A program made the position numbers and the translations under genes. From Flavobacterium sp. 90 (GTDB lineage Bacteria; Bacteroidota; Bacteroidia; Flavobacteriales; Flavobacteriaceae), in contig NZ_SMGE01000001.1 of NCBI RefSeq assembly GCF_004339525.1, positions 5,270,001 to 5,334,000 on the forward strand: DNA of 64,000 bases, read 5' to 3'. Below the pieces are notes generated by a model. It ran no database searches. It was given only the letters and a program-made list of their open reading frames with translations, and was not told the origin of the DNA. Below are positions 18,553-29,020 of the stretch, in pieces (within the stretch, counting starts at the first letter, position 1; every line of letters begins with the position of its first letter).

Positions 18553-20592
18553 ATGAAAAAAGCAATTCTACTAATAACCCTCTTGTTTACCTGTTTTGGT
18601 CAGGCACAAGTTTTAGACCCTGTAAAGTGGACGACTGCCGTTGAGAAAATTTCCGATACAGAGTATAAATTAATATCAAAAGCAGTCATACAACAGGGCT
18701 GGCATCTATATTCACAAAGTGTTCCTGAGAACGGTCCTATACCAACCACTTTTACATATGATACTGCCAAAGGAGCGGTGAAACTAAATGGCAGTACGAG
18801 TGAAAAAGATGGACATACCATTGATGATCCGATCTTCAGGATGAAGATCAAGTATTTTGAAAAATCTACTGTTTTTGAACAGAAAATTAAAGTTTCGGCT
18901 GGGGTATCCAAGGTAAATGGAGTAGTTGAATTCATGGTCTGTGATGATTCCAGATGTATGCCTCCAACAGAAGTTGAATTAAGTTTCAATTTAAGCAAAT
19001 CAAAAATTATAGCCCAAGATGTGGCAGTACCAACTCAAGAGAATACTGTATCTGATTCTACAGTTGTACAAAAAGATACTGAAGTTGTAAAATTACAGAA
19101 AGAAAGTACTCAAGATGCTGTTGTTGTGACTAATAATTCGACACAAAATGAACCAGAGAAAGGGTTGTGGGGCATTTTCTTTATTGCATTTCTATCAGGT
19201 TTTGCCGCCCTTTTGACTCCATGCGTTTTCCCAATGATCCCAATGACGGTAAGTTTTTTTACCAAGCAAAGCCAGAATAAGGCTGTTGGGATTAAAAATG
19301 CCATTATATACGGTGTATGTATTATCGTGATTTATGTGCTGTTAGGAACTGCCGTAACCGGACTTTTTGGAGCTGATGCCTTAAATGCACTGGCAACCAA
19401 TGTATGGTTTAATATTATATTCTTTTTACTGCTGGTGGTTTTTGCGGTTTCTTTTTTAGGTGCTTTTGAAATTATGCTGCCCAATTCATGGTCCAATAAA
19501 GTAGATTCACAAGCCGACAGAGGTGGTCTTGTTGGGATTTTCTTTATGGCTTTAGCATTGGCTATAGTTTCTTTTTCATGTACCGGACCTATTGTAGGAA
19601 CCCTATTGGTTCAGGCTGCTTCTAAGGGAGGTTTGGCGCCAATTATTGGTATGCTTGGATTTTCTTTAGCTATTGCACTGCCGTTTGCCTTATTTGCTGC
19701 TTTTCCGGGATGGTTAAATTCACTTCCTAAATCAGGAGGCTGGCTCAATACGGTAAAAGTTGTTTTAGGGTTTTTAGAATTGGCACTTGCTTTCAAATTT
19801 CTTTCACAGGCAGATCTGGTTATGCAGACCCATTTATTGGAACGTGAAGTGTTTTTAGCAATATGGATTGCCGTTTTCGGTGCCTTGGCTTTTTACCTTT
19901 TCGGAAAAATTACTCTGCCTCATGATTCTCCTCTGAAGCATATCTCGGTAGGTAGATTAAGCCTTGGGCTTGTTGTTTTATCTTTTACCATTTACATGAT
20001 TCCTGGTTTGTGGGGAGCTCCTCTGAATTTAATCAGCGCATTTCCGCCACCGCAGGATTATAGTGAATCTCCATATGGTGTAGGCTCTTCAAAAGGAGGA
20101 TCTTCTTCTGCCGAAAGTCATGCTGAAATGCCTGAAGGAGCGCACCTGCTGGCTCCACATGATATTATGGCTTTTAATGATTATGATAAAGGACTGGCAT
20201 ATGCCAGAAAGGTAGGTAAGCCTGTTATGCTGGATTTCACGGGCTGGGCTTGTGTGAACTGTCGAAAGATGGAACAAAATGTATGGCCTGATCCAGCGAT
20301 TTTAGCACTTTTAAAAAATGATGTGGTTTTAATTTCACTTTATGTGGATGATAAAAGGGAATTGGCTCAAAGTGAGGTTGTGGAGTCTAAATTGCATCCG
20401 GGTAAAAAATTAAAATATATTGGGCAAAAATGGAGTGAACTGCAGACTATTAAGTACAAGGCTAACTCACAGCCGTTCTATGTACTAATGGATCATAAAG
20501 AGGAAAATTTAATAACTCCGATTGCCTATACACCCAACATAGAGGATTTTCATAACTGGTTAAAAACGGGAATTTCCCATTTTAAAAAGTAA
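18553..20592 (+). CDS. dsbD: Thiol:disulfide interchange protein DsbD
   Basis: This protein carries electrons across the inner membrane from cytoplasmic thioredoxin to envelope thioredoxin-fold proteins. It has three parts. An N-terminal periplasmic alpha domain lies behind a signal peptide ([25 protein letters not shown]). The central membrane domain has about eight segments, including the redox-active [17 protein letters not shown] and [10 protein letters not shown]. The C-terminal thioredoxin domain has [10 protein letters not shown] (Cys567, Cys570). A Ser/Gly/Pro-rich linker at about 505-530 joins the last membrane segment to that domain. At 679 residues it is typical of Bacteroidota DsbD. 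Two TlpA-like partners and a spare alpha-like domain are encoded just upstream. Confidence 0.95.
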   Translation: MKKAILLITLLFTCFGQAQVLDPVKWTTAVEKISDTEYKLISKAVIQQGWHLYSQSVPENGPIPTTFTYDTAKGAVKLNGSTSEKDGHTIDDPIFRMKIKYFEKSTVFEQKIKVSAGVSKVNGVVEFMVCDDSRCMPPTEVELSFNLSKSKIIAQDVAVPTQENTVSDSTVVQKDTEVVKLQKESTQDAVVVTNNSTQNEPEKGLWGIFFIAFLSGFAALLTPCVFPMIPMTVSFFTKQSQNKAVGIKNAIIYGVCIIVIYVLLGTAVTGLFGADALNALATNVWFNIIFFLLLVVFAVSFLGAFEIMLPNSWSNKVDSQADRGGLVGIFFMALALAIVSFSCTGPIVGTLLVQAASKGGLAPIIGMLGFSLAIALPFALFAAFPGWLNSLPKSGGWLNTVKVVLGFLELALAFKFLSQADLVMQTHLLEREVFLAIWIAVFGALAFYLFGKITLPHDSPLKHISVGRLSLGLVVLSFTIYMIPGLWGAPLNLISAFPPPQDYSESPYGVGSSKGGSSSAESHAEMPEGAHLLAPHDIMAFNDYDKGLAYARKVGKPVMLDFTGWACVNCRKMEQNVWPDPAILALLKNDVVLISLYVDDKRELAQSEVVESKLHPGKKLKYIGQKWSELQTIKYKANSQPFYVLMDHKEENLITPIAYTPNIEDFHNWLKTGISHFKK

Positions 20593-20688
20593 TTATATAA
20601 AGGTTGTTAATTCTTTGAAAAGAATTGCTTTGAATGTTCAATTTAAAGTGATTCTTTTTAAAACTATTTAAATTTTAAAAGTATCGCA

Positions 20689-22206
20689 ATGACAATTAAT
20701 ACTAAGTCTTTATCACAGGATAGCTCCCAAGAGCAATCTGCGCTGGAACGTTATTTTACTCCATTCAGAGCTAATATAGTAGGTATAGAACAGGAATTTG
20801 ATTCACCTTACGGGAAGAAAAAAATTATTTATGCTGATTGGACTGCCAGTGGGAGATTTTATAGACCTATTGAAGAACTGCTGCTCAATAAGGTAGGGCC
20901 ATTTGTTGCTAATACACATACCGAGACCGCTATTACTGGATCTGTCATGACCATGGCTTATCATGATGCCCGTACTATTATTAAAGAGCATGTGAATGCA
21001 TCTTCTGATGATGTACTGCTTACTGTAGGGACAGGAATGACTGGAGCCATTAATAAATTCCAGCGTATTCTGGGACTTAAAATAAATGAGAATATAGCTG
21101 ATTATACAAAAGTTCCAGATGCTTTAAGACCGATAGTTTTTGTGACTCATATGGAGCATCATTCCAATCAGACCTCATGGCTGGAAACTATTGCCAGAGT
21201 GGAAGTCATACCATCTAGTGCTAAAGGCCTGCCATGTTTGATGAGTCTTGAAAAATTATTAGAGCAGTATAAAGATACTCCGATAAAAATTGCGGCTGTT
21301 ACGGCCTGTTCCAATGTAACTGGAATCAAAACCAATTATTATGAGATTGCTCAAATGATGCATTCACATAAAGGTTTGTGCTTTGTTGATTTTGCCTGTT
21401 CGGCACCCTATGTTACAATTGATATGCATCCGGCTGATGAGCTGCAGTATTTAGATGCCATTACTTTCTCACCGCATAAATTTCTGGGGGGACCAGGTAC
21501 TTCAGGGGTTTTGGTCTTTAATAAAAAATTATATAAAAATTTGATCCCTGATAACCCGGGCGGTGGCACGGTTTCTTATACTAATCCATGGGGTGACAGG
21601 GATTATATTGATGATATTGAAACACGTGAAGATGGTGGTACACCGGGCTTTTTGCAGACTATAAAAACTGCAATGGCAATTAAACTCAAAGAGCAAATGG
21701 GTATTGAAAATATTTTGGGAAGAGAACACGAAATAAATACTATTGTTCTGGAAAGACTCTCAAAGATCCCAAACTTAAAAATACTGGCACCAGAGAATAA
21801 GGACAGGCTTGGGGTATATTCCTTTTTTATCGAAAATGTTCATTATAATCTGATTGTGAAGCTCCTTAATGACCGATTTGGTATACAGACCAGAGGAGGA
21901 TGTTCATGTGCCGGAACGTATGGGCATTTTTTACTAAACGTGGATGTAAACTTATCAAAATCAATTGAGCAGAAAATACTCGAAGGCTGTCTTATGGATC
22001 GTCCGGGCTGGATAAGAATGTCTATTCATCCTACAATGACCAATGCAGAGGTAATTTTCATGTGTGATGCTATTGAAGAGACGGTAAAAAATGTAACAGA
22101 GTGGGGAGGGGATTACCAGTATGATGCACAAAAAAATGAGTTTCTTCATATAGGAACTGCTCCACTAGAAAGAGAAATAATAAAAAGCTGGTTTTATTAC
22201 TTGTAA
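20689..22206 (+). CDS. Class V aminotransferase-fold PLP enzyme (cysteine desulfurase-like)
   Basis: This is a PLP-dependent enzyme of the class V aminotransferase superfamily. Predicted cofactor lysine is Lys264 in TFSPHKFLGGPGTSGVLVF. Upstream motifs IYADWTASGRF, FVTHMEHHSNQTSW and LCFVDFACSAPYV, where the Asp pairs with the pyridine nitrogen, fit the fold. RGGCSCAGTYGHFLL near residue 405 places two cysteines in the region where cysteine desulfurases carry their catalytic Cys. Activity could be cysteine desulfurase, C-S lyase or a related reaction, and sequence alone does not decide. At 505 residues it is about 100 longer than canonical SufS/IscS. No signal peptide is seen, so it is cytoplasmic. 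Confidence 0.87.
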   Translation: MTINTKSLSQDSSQEQSALERYFTPFRANIVGIEQEFDSPYGKKKIIYADWTASGRFYRPIEELLLNKVGPFVANTHTETAITGSVMTMAYHDARTIIKEHVNASSDDVLLTVGTGMTGAINKFQRILGLKINENIADYTKVPDALRPIVFVTHMEHHSNQTSWLETIARVEVIPSSAKGLPCLMSLEKLLEQYKDTPIKIAAVTACSNVTGIKTNYYEIAQMMHSHKGLCFVDFACSAPYVTIDMHPADELQYLDAITFSPHKFLGGPGTSGVLVFNKKLYKNLIPDNPGGGTVSYTNPWGDRDYIDDIETREDGGTPGFLQTIKTAMAIKLKEQMGIENILGREHEINTIVLERLSKIPNLKILAPENKDRLGVYSFFIENVHYNLIVKLLNDRFGIQTRGGCSCAGTYGHFLLNVDVNLSKSIEQKILEGCLMDRPGWIRMSIHPTMTNAEVIFMCDAIEETVKNVTEWGGDYQYDAQKNEFLHIGTAPLEREIIKSWFYYL

Positions 22207-22215
22207 TAATATATT

Positions 22216-22350
22216 ATGAATCCACTACGACTTTTAAAGAAATATTGGCAGCATCAGGACTTCAATAAATTTTCGAAGAGTGAAATAGCTGTAATGATCC
22301 GCAGCGAATCATCGCTTAGAGTTATAAATGTATTTGAAAAAAAACAATAG
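22216..22350 (+). CDS. Small 44-residue hypothetical protein
   Basis: A short ORF starts with ATG 9 bases after the aminotransferase stop and ends 38 bases before the M16 peptidase start. The product begins MNPLRLLKKYWQHQDFNKF and ends in a Lys/Gln tail. It has Trp, His and Arg residues and an amphipathic middle (KSEIAVMIRSESSLRVINVF), unlike random AT-rich translation. Tight placement in the operon supports translation. No family is recognised. Confidence 0.55.
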   Translation: MNPLRLLKKYWQHQDFNKFSKSEIAVMIRSESSLRVINVFEKKQ

Positions 22351-22388
22351 TGAATGATCTTATAATAAACTTCATAATTTAAATAGAA

Positions 22389-25181
22389 ATGAAAAAGAAC
22401 ATTATTTTGAGCATCTGCTCATTGGCTTTTTGTAGTGCACTGTCAGCACAAAAAAGCAACCCTAATTTTAATAAAATTAAGGTTTTAGGAGGAATTGAAG
22501 AATATTTGTATCAGCCCAATGGAATGAATGTCCTTCTTCTACAGGATAATGCATCGCCTGTTGTCACTGTACAGATAGTATACCGGGTAGGATCCAAAAA
22601 CGAAGTTTTAGGAAACACTGGATCGACACACCTTTTAGAGCATTTAATGTTCAAAGGAACTCCAACTTTTAACAAAAGCAAAGGAACAACCATTACTGAT
22701 GTGCTGCAGAATACCGGAGCTCAGTTAAATGCTACCACATGGTATGACCGTACCAATTATTTTGAAACGCTACCTAGTGATAAAATTGCTTTAGCACTTC
22801 AGATTGAAGCTGACAGAATGCGTAATTCTCTACTTTTAAAAGAAGATAAAGAGGCTGAAATGACAGTTGTGCGCAATGAATTTGAGCGTGGGGAGAATGA
22901 TCCAAATAGTTTATTGGATAAAGAAATATGGGCTGCAGCTTATATTGCACATCCGTACCATCATTCTACAATCGGCTGGAAATCGGATATTGAAAAAGCA
23001 CCAATTGAAGTACTGCGTAATTTTTATAATACGTATTACTGGCCTGATAATGCCACTTTAACAATAATCGGGGATTTTAAAAAAGACAATGTTTTTGAAC
23101 TTATCGAGCAGTATTTCGGAAAAATCACAAAAGCTCCAAAGGTGATGCCACAGCCTTATACGGAAGAACCGCAGCAATACGGTCCACGTAAAATTATAGT
23201 TAAAAAACCAGGAGAACTTGGAGTAATCAATAAAGCCTATAAAATTCCTGGAGCATTACATGAAGACTTGCCCGCGCTTAATATTTTGGCTGAAATTATA
23301 GGAGCAGGGCCATCTGCAATTTTGAACAAAACTTTCGTGGATACTCGTCTAGGAATTTATACTTACGCCAGTGCCAGTAACTTTAAAGAAGTGGGACTTT
23401 TTACCATAGGTGTTGGTTTTCCTGCCACTTCCAAACATGAAGAGATTGATGCTAAAATAAGCGAGGTTGTAAGTAAAATTCAAAAAGATGGTGTAACTCA
23501 GGATGAAGTAAACCGAGTTGTAGCTAAAATAAGCGCACAGACAATACTGGCCAGAGATGGATCGGGAGTGATTGCATCGGAATTAACAGAAGCCATCGCA
23601 AGTGGAGACTGGACAGATTATGTAACAGGAGTTGACAGACTTAAAAAAGTTACTCCTGCTGATGTTCTGCGTGTGGCTCAAAAATATTTAGTGGAGGATC
23701 AAAGCACCACGGGCTATTTTATTCCAAAACAATCCGGTTCAAATGAAGGACAAAATTTTGGAGCAAACAGATTTATGGCAGAAAATGGACCTTTTTATTA
23801 TAGAGATCCAAGTCATAGCCATACGGAAGATGTTCCTTCTTCGGTTTTATTAAAAGAAAATGATGCCGCGGGAATTAATACTTCAATAAAGGAGATTCCA
23901 GCGGAGAAAAGTGCTTCATTTTTTAAAAGAGAAAAAGTAGCCGGAATTGATGTTATATCAGTTAAAACTTCGGCTAAAGATTTTGTTACGGTAGCTGCGA
24001 GTATTTCACTGGGAAATTTTGCTAATGAAAATAAAAATTCAATGCTGCCTTCTTTAACAGCAGCAATGTTATCAAAAGGAACAACTCTTAACGATAAGTT
24101 CAAATTCTCTGAAAAACTTCAAAAATTAGGAGTGAATTTAAGTGTAAATGGTTCAACATCGAAAATAAACATTGGCTTTAAATGCCTTAAAAAAGATTTA
24201 GATCAGGTAATTACGCTATTGGCTGAAGAATTACGTTCCCCTTTAATGGATAAAACAGAATTTGAAAATGTGAAACAGCAATTTACAGGAAACACACAAC
24301 AAAATTTAAATGATCCCACTCAAAGAGGAAGTATTGCTTTGACCCAGTCGATCTATCCAAAAGGGAATCCGAATTATAGTTTAAGTGTTGAAGAGGATCT
24401 TGTCAATATTAAGAATGCAACTTTAGAGGAAATTAAAGCTTTCCATAAAAAATATTTCGGACCAGCATCTATGCATTTAGTAATCGTGGGTGATACAGAG
24501 GGAGCTGATTTGAATAATTCTTTAAAAAAATCATTTAAAAATTGGAACGGCGGAGTAACGGAAACTTTAAAATTTGAAGAGGCTGTCAAAGCAGGATCAA
24601 AAACTGAGGTGGTTACAATTGCTGAAAAACCAAGTGCCGAGCTGTTTATAGGCCAGTATACCGGTTTAAAAAGATCTGATGCTGATTATGTGCCATTTTA
24701 TATAGCGACTTATACTCTGGGAGGCGGATTTGCAGGACGTTTGATGCAGACTGTGAGAGATGTTGATGGATTGACTTACAGTATTTCTTCTGGAACTGGA
24801 GGTAATATTATGACTGGTGGTTATTGGTACATCAATGCATCATTTAACCCGTCTTTGTTCCAAAAAGGGCTGGATGCTACTATGGTTCAGGTGAACAAAT
24901 GGCTAAAGGATGGCATTACAGCAGCAGAATTAGAAAACAAAAAAACAAACTTAATTGGAAGTTTTAAAGTAGGACTCTCAACGACAACGGGATTGAGCAG
25001 AACTATTTTGAGCTTTGTTGAAAGAGGCCTGGATCCTGGCTATATTGATCAATATCCGAAAGATATCGAGAAAGTGACTTTGAAAGAAGTTAACGAAGCT
25101 ATCAGAAAATATATTCAACCAAATAAAATGGTCATCATTAAATCAGGATCACTTGATAAGGACGGTAATCCTTTGAAATAA
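22389..25181 (+). CDS. M16-family zinc metallopeptidase (insulinase/pitrilysin type), secreted
   Basis: This is a two-halved M16 peptidase of 930 residues. The signal peptide (ILSICSLAFCSALSAQ) precedes the catalytic half, which has the inverted zinc motif HLLEH at residues 81-85 followed by MFKGTP. The distal glutamate lies in the segment EAEMTVVRNEFERGEN. The second half (from about 500) is the inactive partner domain, containing TLGGGFAGRLMQTVRDVDGLTYS, the typical substrate-positioning RxxxGLxY region. It degrades peptides in the envelope. As the last gene of the redox/uptake locus it could process an imported or exported peptide substrate. A terminator follows at 25256. Confidence 0.94.
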   Translation: MKKNIILSICSLAFCSALSAQKSNPNFNKIKVLGGIEEYLYQPNGMNVLLLQDNASPVVTVQIVYRVGSKNEVLGNTGSTHLLEHLMFKGTPTFNKSKGTTITDVLQNTGAQLNATTWYDRTNYFETLPSDKIALALQIEADRMRNSLLLKEDKEAEMTVVRNEFERGENDPNSLLDKEIWAAAYIAHPYHHSTIGWKSDIEKAPIEVLRNFYNTYYWPDNATLTIIGDFKKDNVFELIEQYFGKITKAPKVMPQPYTEEPQQYGPRKIIVKKPGELGVINKAYKIPGALHEDLPALNILAEIIGAGPSAILNKTFVDTRLGIYTYASASNFKEVGLFTIGVGFPATSKHEEIDAKISEVVSKIQKDGVTQDEVNRVVAKISAQTILARDGSGVIASELTEAIASGDWTDYVTGVDRLKKVTPADVLRVAQKYLVEDQSTTGYFIPKQSGSNEGQNFGANRFMAENGPFYYRDPSHSHTEDVPSSVLLKENDAAGINTSIKEIPAEKSASFFKREKVAGIDVISVKTSAKDFVTVAASISLGNFANENKNSMLPSLTAAMLSKGTTLNDKFKFSEKLQKLGVNLSVNGSTSKINIGFKCLKKDLDQVITLLAEELRSPLMDKTEFENVKQQFTGNTQQNLNDPTQRGSIALTQSIYPKGNPNYSLSVEEDLVNIKNATLEEIKAFHKKYFGPASMHLVIVGDTEGADLNNSLKKSFKNWNGGVTETLKFEEAVKAGSKTEVVTIAEKPSAELFIGQYTGLKRSDADYVPFYIATYTLGGGFAGRLMQTVRDVDGLTYSISSGTGGNIMTGGYWYINASFNPSLFQKGLDATMVQVNKWLKDGITAAELENKKTNLIGSFKVGLSTTTGLSRTILSFVERGLDPGYIDQYPKDIEKVTLKEVNEAIRKYIQPNKMVIIKSGSLDKDGNPLK

Positions 25182-25255
25182 ATTTTAATAGTCGGTCTTT
25201 CTTAATTTTTATTTTTTAGAAACTATAATTTGTTAATTATTTTTTGAAGGACTCA

Positions 25256-25290
25256 TAGAGAGCTGTTTGCCGACAGCTCTCTATTTTTAA
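25256..25290. terminator. Terminator after M16 peptidase
   Basis: Eleven-bp arms tagagagctgt / acagctctcta with a 6-base loop are followed by a T-tract. Confidence 0.85.
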
Positions 25291-25394
25291 AAAACTGTAT
25301 AGGCAATTTTAGATAAGGTTATCATTTTCGTTTAACGACAATAGTGGATTCACGTATTTAATATTGAATCGTATTTGTCTAAAACTTTTTTTTG

Positions 25395-25871
25395 ATGCGT
25401 AAAGATGTTTATTCGTTTATAACAATTTCAGCACCCCTTGAGGAGGTGTTTTCTTATTTTTTCTCACTCAATCCAACGGTTGTACTGCAGGGACTTTGGT
25501 TGGTTCCTAAAACGGAAAAGAATACTTTAAAAAACAATAGTGCAAAGCCGGGAAGTGAGTATTTGATTTATTTTGAAGATGGATCAACAGCGCTGTATCA
25601 GTTATTCAGTCTGGTTCCTCAGGTTTCGTTTTCAGTTCATATTGATGATTTCAGATCGAAACGTTTCAAAGGACTAGAAGCAATGCGTTGCCATTTTTCG
25701 TTTTTGCAATTAGAATCCGGCAAAATTATCGTAGACTGTCAATGCCAATTTAAAATGAGCTCTAGATTTCATATAGTATTATTTGATTTGTTTTTGCAGT
25801 CCATTATACAAAAGAAGCTTGATGCCACTTTAGTTTTGGCAGCTAAAAAACTGAATTTATTAGTGAAATAA
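25395..25871 (+). CDS. SRPBCC/START-like protein, paralogue 1
   Basis: This is a 158-residue cytoplasmic protein with no signal. The opening ITISAPLEEVFSYFF is like strand 1 and helix 1 of SRPBCC ligand-binding folds. SAKPGSEYLIYFEDGSTALYQLF, PQVSFSVHIDDF and KGLEAMRCHFSF are shared almost word for word with the gene at 36013, and more loosely with 35506. The frame is open from a TTG at 25392, but the ATG at 25395 is the better start. Function is unknown. The 9.6-kb separation from its closest paralogue, with an oxidoreductase cluster between, suggests insertion into a tandem array. Confidence 0.65.
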   Translation: MRKDVYSFITISAPLEEVFSYFFSLNPTVVLQGLWLVPKTEKNTLKNNSAKPGSEYLIYFEDGSTALYQLFSLVPQVSFSVHIDDFRSKRFKGLEAMRCHFSFLQLESGKIIVDCQCQFKMSSRFHIVLFDLFLQSIIQKKLDATLVLAAKKLNLLVK

Positions 25872-25929
25872 TTTTTGAGAAAACAACAGTTTAAAAGAAA
25901 TATTATTTCCAGGAAAGCCTATTACGCAG

Positions 25930-25961
25930 AAGAGCTGTCTCACGACAGCTCTTTTTTTTTT
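25930..25961. terminator. Bidirectional terminator between convergent genes
   Basis: Arms agagctgt / acagctct with a 6-base loop and a long T run lie between convergent genes ending at 25871 and 25985. Confidence 0.8.
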
Positions 25962-25984
25962 GATCTTATGTCTTTTGCAAAATC

Positions 25985-26587
25985 TTATTGCAGAAGCTTA
26001 ATTTCTTTTAGCCAATTTTCTACCAATCTCATAGCTTGTTTCTTCTGCTGATCTTTTATAACCAATAAAACACCTTCTTTTTCGACTCCGCCTTTTATGG
26101 TAAAGCCTTTTAGGATAGTACTCTCAGGACATAGTTTTTTTACAGTTTCAAAACTGTTTCCTACTCCATATCCGGCATTGGTATTAAAGGGAATCACAGT
26201 TTTTCCGCTGAGATTATACTGTTTTAGAAAACTCTGTATTGGGGGAGGCAGCTGCATTGACCAAGTTGGAAAGCCAACAAAAACAATATTGTATTGATCC
26301 ATATTGTTAATCTTTGTTTTTAATGCTGGCAGAAAGCCAGTCTGTAGCTCATTGGAAACTTGGTTCACGGTTGTTTTATAATCTTTTGGATATGGATTTT
26401 CTAATTCAATTGCAGTGATTGTTCCACCCACATTTTTTTGGATTATTTCGGCAACAGCTTTTGTGTTGTTTGTCCTGGAAAGATAAACGATGAGTATATT
26501 CTTACCTGATGTCGATTTTTGTGCCTTTGCACAGCCTGAAGAAAGGAACATTAGTATCAGTGCCGGAAGAAGAATAGCTATTCTCAT
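25985..26587 (-). CDS. Flavodoxin-like lipoprotein
   Basis: A lipoprotein signal (IAILLPALILMFLSSGC) is followed by a flavodoxin fold. The FMN phosphate loop is YLSRTNNTKAVAEII, then FVGFPTWSMQLPPPI, and FNTNAGYGVGNSFETVKKLC is the third flavin loop. The frame extends upstream to 26635, but the ATG at 26587 begins right at the signal peptide, so I use it (200 residues). An exported flavodoxin is unusual because FMN must be supplied outside the cytoplasm. Related lipoprotein flavodoxins are common in gut and soil Bacteroidota. It lies 64 bases downstream of the alpha/beta hydrolase gene on the same strand. Confidence 0.85.
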   Translation of the reverse strand: MRIAILLPALILMFLSSGCAKAQKSTSGKNILIVYLSRTNNTKAVAEIIQKNVGGTITAIELENPYPKDYKTTVNQVSNELQTGFLPALKTKINNMDQYNIVFVGFPTWSMQLPPPIQSFLKQYNLSGKTVIPFNTNAGYGVGNSFETVKKLCPESTILKGFTIKGGVEKEGVLLVIKDQQKKQAMRLVENWLKEIKLLQ

Positions 26588-26651
26588 ATCATGGAATTTA
26601 CATAATTGATTTATCATGGAACCGAAGTCTATCAAAGACAGTCTGCTCTGT

Positions 26652-27692
26652 TTATAGATTCTTTCCGTAAAAATCGGTCAGTTTCTCTACGATTGGCGTA
26701 ACATATTCCGGTTTCCAATATAAATCTATATGCGTAGCACCATCTATTGTATACAATTCCTTTGGTTCTTTTGCCAGATTGTAAGCCCGCTCACTGAAAT
26801 AATAACTATCAGCGATGCTTCCGGCGATGAGTAACAAAGGACGTGGCGAAATCAACTCAACGTGGTCCAGTGCAGTAAAGTTAATTAGCTTGTCCAAACT
26901 TGTGAAGGTGTATTTATTGGGTGCTGTTTCCTGTTTGTGTGTTACCCTGTAATACTCATAACCCTCGATGTACATTCTATTGGCGTTTGCCGGTAGGTCT
27001 TCTTTGGAATTTGCAACAAAATTACTGTATCTTATTTCCCCGCCATTGGCTTCAATAGTTCTTTGTTTTCCTACTTCATCCAGTCTTTGCTGGATGGTAG
27101 ATGTCAAAGATCCATTCATGCCATTTCTTCTAAGGTCGCCACCGTCCACCATACTGATGGTTGCTATTGCTTTATAGCGGTGCTCAGTCTGTGCAGCGTG
27201 GATAACATAGCCTCCACCTGCACAAATTCCAAGCAAGCCGACTTTGTTAGGGTCTATATAATCCTGTATGGTGATATAATCGGCAGCAGCACGAAAATCC
27301 TCGGTACGTACTTCGGGGTCGTCCAAAAAGCGTGGCTCGCCGCCACTTTCGCCTTGATAGGAAGCATCAAAAGCCAACGTAACAAATCCCTTTTCAGCCA
27401 ATTTTTGTGCATACAGACCTGCCGTCTGTTCTTTAACTCCACCATTGGGATGCCCTACGACGATGGCAGGATATTTTTTGTGCTTATCAAAATCTTTTGG
27501 CAGGTACAGGTTTCCAACTATGGTAATGTTCCTATTTGGGAAAGTTACCCTTTCCATGGTAGTTGTTGTCGATTTCATATCAGTATTGTTTGTGATCTTC
27601 TTTGTACCTGCTTTAGTTTGTGCTTCTGCCATAGGGAGCGTACCAAATAGCATCATGCATATACCCAACGATCTTATCTTTATATTTTTCAT
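26652..27692 (-). CDS. Secreted alpha/beta hydrolase, dienelactone-hydrolase-like, Cys nucleophile
   Basis: This is a predicted exported hydrolase of 346 residues. A signal sequence ends MAEAQ at about residue 25. The fold is recognised from VGNLYLPKDFDKHKKYPAIVVGHPNGG (oxyanion-hole region, quoted here as a span), FDASYQGESGG and the nucleophile elbow GICAGGGY. The middle Cys takes the place of Ser, as in dienelactone hydrolases. Asp in IAGSIADSYYF and His in DGATHIDLYW complete a triad. The substrate is unknown. It is adjacent to flavodoxin and aldo-keto reductase genes on the same strand. Confidence 0.85.
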   Translation of the reverse strand: MKNIKIRSLGICMMLFGTLPMAEAQTKAGTKKITNNTDMKSTTTTMERVTFPNRNITIVGNLYLPKDFDKHKKYPAIVVGHPNGGVKEQTAGLYAQKLAEKGFVTLAFDASYQGESGGEPRFLDDPEVRTEDFRAAADYITIQDYIDPNKVGLLGICAGGGYVIHAAQTEHRYKAIATISMVDGGDLRRNGMNGSLTSTIQQRLDEVGKQRTIEANGGEIRYSNFVANSKEDLPANANRMYIEGYEYYRVTHKQETAPNKYTFTSLDKLINFTALDHVELISPRPLLLIAGSIADSYYFSERAYNLAKEPKELYTIDGATHIDLYWKPEYVTPIVEKLTDFYGKNL

Positions 27693-27788
27693 TTCGTTAT
27701 ATTTTTTTTCTTTTTGTGGACAGCTGTCCGGTAAATATTGTCAATGCCCTAGATTAGGGCATGACAATACTTTTATAGATACACAACC

Positions 27789-28766
<978 letters not shown>

Positions 28767-28783
28767 AACTGTATTATTGTTTT

Positions 28784-28855
28784 GTTACTTTTTTTCGATT
28801 CGATAGGGATCTAATATACCAGTTACTTTTTCTAAATAAATGTGTTACTAAGTCA
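28784..28855. promoter_or_regulatory. Repeated gttact motifs in the divergent promoter region
   Basis: Three copies of gttact(t/a) begin at 28784, 28822 and 28844, between the aldo-keto reductase gene and the first AraC gene. They could be AraC-type half-sites or part of the minus-strand promoter. The copies are short, so chance is possible. Confidence 0.35.
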
Positions 28856-29020
28856 CTCTATTTGATCTACTTATTAATTTATAATGCAAATTTCAGCTTA
28901 AATTTCAGGATTTTATTTATACAGATTACTGTTTTACTTACCATTTTAACTGATATGAGGATATGGAAGGTGATCCATGGGAAAGAATTCCTAAATTTGT
29001 TTCATTCAATACAATAAAGG

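Noticed and set aside
27063..27650. 195-residue plus-strand ORF across the alpha/beta hydrolase
   Set aside because: Long only because the true minus-strand gene keeps stops out; the sequence is Cys/Ile-rich and non-protein-like, and the real gene has a full triad.
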